In this document: piece after piece, positions 63,347 through 64,000 of the stretch
Layout: each line of letters begins with the position of its first letter
Numbering within the stretch: position 1 is the first letter of the stretch
Source of the DNA: Roseivivax jejudonensis
GTDB taxonomy: Bacteria > Pseudomonadota > Alphaproteobacteria > Rhodobacterales > Rhodobacteraceae
Length of the DNA stretch: 64,000 nucleotides
Assembly (NCBI RefSeq): GCF_900172265.1
Contig: NZ_FWFK01000001.1
Location: 868,001 to 932,000 of the forward strand
Reading direction: 5' to 3'
Program-made: the position numbers and the translations under genes
The notes under the pieces: generated by a model
Databases searched by the model: none
Told to the model about the DNA's origin: nothing
What the model saw: the letters and a program-made list of their open reading frames with translations, nothing else

Positions 63347-63595
63347 TTAGACTGCGAGCCTCTGCGCAGGGGCCGCAGTCACTTCGCCGTACTCGATCAG
63401 CCGCTGCATCATGGCGACAACCAGCGCGCGCGCTTCTACCGGCGTATGGCGGGACTGCTGGTCGCTAATGCGGACGACTTGGCGTGTAACGTCGGCGAAT
63501 TCTGCGTCCGAGCGGATCTGCGGAAGCCTAGCGAAGTGCCTGGCAGCAATCGCCATGCCGGCTTCGTCGAGTTTGTATAGGCTTGGGTCTGCCAT
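63347..63595 (-). CDS. Uncharacterised small helical protein (82 residues)
   Basis: A soluble helical protein: MADPSLYKLDEAGMAIAARHF, then SDAEFADVTRQVVRISDQQS and EARALVVAMMQRLIEYGE. GGAGGAG lies about 8 bases before the ATG, a strong site. GC-rich, like core genes, in contrast to its left neighbours. Island orphan of unknown family. Confidence 0.55.
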   Translation of the reverse strand: MADPSLYKLDEAGMAIAARHFARLPQIRSDAEFADVTRQVVRISDQQSRHTPVEARALVVAMMQRLIEYGEVTAAPAQRLAV

Positions 63596-63651
63596 GTTGC
63601 GGGCTCCTCCAGCTGCTGGGGGCGTATCTGAGACCAGCGTGGCGAAACGCG

Positions 63652-63891
63652 TTACATTCTAAGACGAGAGTGTGACCATCCGATTTTCGTAACGTCTTGC
63701 GAACGCGAGCGTGCGCCTATCAGAGCGTTGGCGTCGGGCTCCCAGATTATCCGCATATCTTGCGCCGAGCGCGCTCCACAACGCTGGCAACGCGCTCGGG
63801 GAAGTATCTCGGCACGAGATGTTGTCGCTGACATGGGCCACGGCACCTTGCCGTGATGCCCACATGCACACTCTATCCACAGGCACCGCAC
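63652..63891 (-). CDS. Zinc-ribbon protein of the prophage/plasmid type (79 residues)
   Basis: The pattern IECACGHHGKVPW near 6-18 and RCQRCGARSAQDMRI near 34-48 gives two Cys pairs (C-x-C and C-x-x-C) that should hold one zinc. Proteins of this shape occur in many prophages and islands of alphaproteobacteria, where they may bind DNA. It starts at GTG 63891 with AAGG close before it. An overlapping frame at 63659-63886 lacks the motif and is rejected. The tail after residue 50 is poorly conserved-looking. Confidence 0.55.
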   Translation of the reverse strand: MRCLWIECACGHHGKVPWPMSATTSRAEILPRARCQRCGARSAQDMRIIWEPDANALIGARSRSQDVTKIGWSHSRLRM

Positions 63892-63897
63892 AGCGCC

Positions 63898-64000
63898 TTA
63901 TATCTCCCCCGCGTCCATCCGGTCGAAAGCCTCTATGAGCCGGTCATAAGCCTGCATCTTGCACAGGATCGCCGCCGTCATGGCTCGCGCCTCCAATGGA
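63898..64000 (-). CDS. Partial small gene at the right edge
   Basis: The last 33 residues of a frame that enters from beyond the window: EARAMTAAILCKMQAYDRLI, then EAFDRMDAGEI. An internal ATG at 63981 has GGAGG about 10 bases before it, so it may instead be a complete 27-residue peptide. The stop lies 6 bases before the start of the zinc-ribbon gene, so the two would be cotranscribed. Confidence 0.35.
   Translation of the reverse strand, partial: PLEARAMTAAILCKMQAYDRLIEAFDRMDAGEI

Larger units (their letters stand above)
52645..64000. mobile_element. Genomic island or degraded prophage inserted at the 3' end of tRNA-Leu, running beyond the window
   Basis: From the tRNA end rightward, gene content and composition change: AT-rich stretches (about 52.7-54.5, 55.2-56.8 and 61.2-63.3 kb), short orphan genes on both strands, a tyrosine recombinase (57170), two XRE regulators, a truncated SRAP gene, a thermonuclease-like gene and a zinc-ribbon protein of the kind found on prophages and plasmids. 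The tRNA points into the island, as expected for integration into its 3' end. I could not find a second copy of the tRNA end inside the window, so the far attachment site is probably outside. No capsid, portal or conjugation genes are seen. Confidence 0.7.

Noticed and set aside
63659-63886. Open frame overlapping the zinc-ribbon gene
   Set aside because: It lacks the two Cys pairs and any recognisable pattern; the other frame explains the region better.
52645-64000. A second copy of the tRNA-Leu 3' end (attachment site) inside the island
   Set aside because: I read the region for repeats of the CCTGGGCACCA end and found none; the site is probably outside the window or has diverged.
1-64000. 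CRISPR arrays, rRNA genes, intact transposases, riboswitches
   Set aside because: No regularly spaced repeats, rRNA segments, transposase motifs or known riboswitch cores were seen on either strand.

Overview
The window is high-GC, densely packed DNA from an alphaproteobacterium of the Rhodobacterales (roseobacter/Rhodobacter type). This rests on recognisable families and gene orders: gpmI-envC-ctpA-rppH, methylmalonyl-CoA epimerase with DUF1467, an NDUFA9-like epimerase and a DUF6455 protein behind an FNR-type box. A bchJ-family gene preceded by two TGT-N12-ACA operators spaced 7 bp apart, the arrangement bound by the photosynthesis repressor PpsR/CrtJ, suggests an (aerobic) anoxygenic phototroph. 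The species cannot be named from this sequence.

Layout. 1-9.6 kb: a cell-surface or secondary-metabolite locus with a large one-module type I polyketide synthase (cut by the left edge), a polysaccharide flippase and two glycosyltransferases. 9.6-12.6 kb: a secreted SGNH + glycosidase-like + RTX-repeat protein. 12.8-19 kb: FAD-linked D-2-hydroxyacid dehydrogenase, an NlpC/P60-M17 peptidase pair, beta-carbonic anhydrase and several small uncharacterised proteins, including a divergent paralogous pair. 19-30 kb: three genes of the succinylase lysine/diaminopimelate route (asd, dapD, dapE) interleaved with a PglF/WbpM-type dehydratase, a LOG-family protein, a CaCA-like exchanger and two overlapping Hint-domain genes, one degenerate. 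30-38.7 kb: rnr, a lytic transglycosylase and the cell-division/mRNA-turnover cluster gpmI-envC-ctpA-rppH. 38.9-52.4 kb: carB, bchJ, cyclopropane synthase, aspS, a response regulator and assorted housekeeping genes.

52.56 kb: tRNA-Leu(CAG). From its 3' end to the right edge (about 11.4 kb) the DNA changes character: AT-richer genes, many orphans, a tyrosine recombinase, two XRE regulators, a truncated SRAP gene, a thermonuclease-like gene, small membrane proteins, secreted proteins and a zinc-ribbon protein. I read this as a genomic island or degraded prophage inserted at the tRNA; its far end is outside the window.

Three intergenic copies of a REP-like hairpin element lie in the core part (22.4, 38.9 and 46.5 kb). 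No CRISPR array, rRNA, intact transposase or recognisable riboswitch was seen. The strongest leads are the tandem PpsR-type operator at bchJ, the PKS with DH placed after KR beside a flippase and glycosyltransferases, the intact/degenerate Hint pair, and a two-gene membrane module in the island with a histidine-rich motif.
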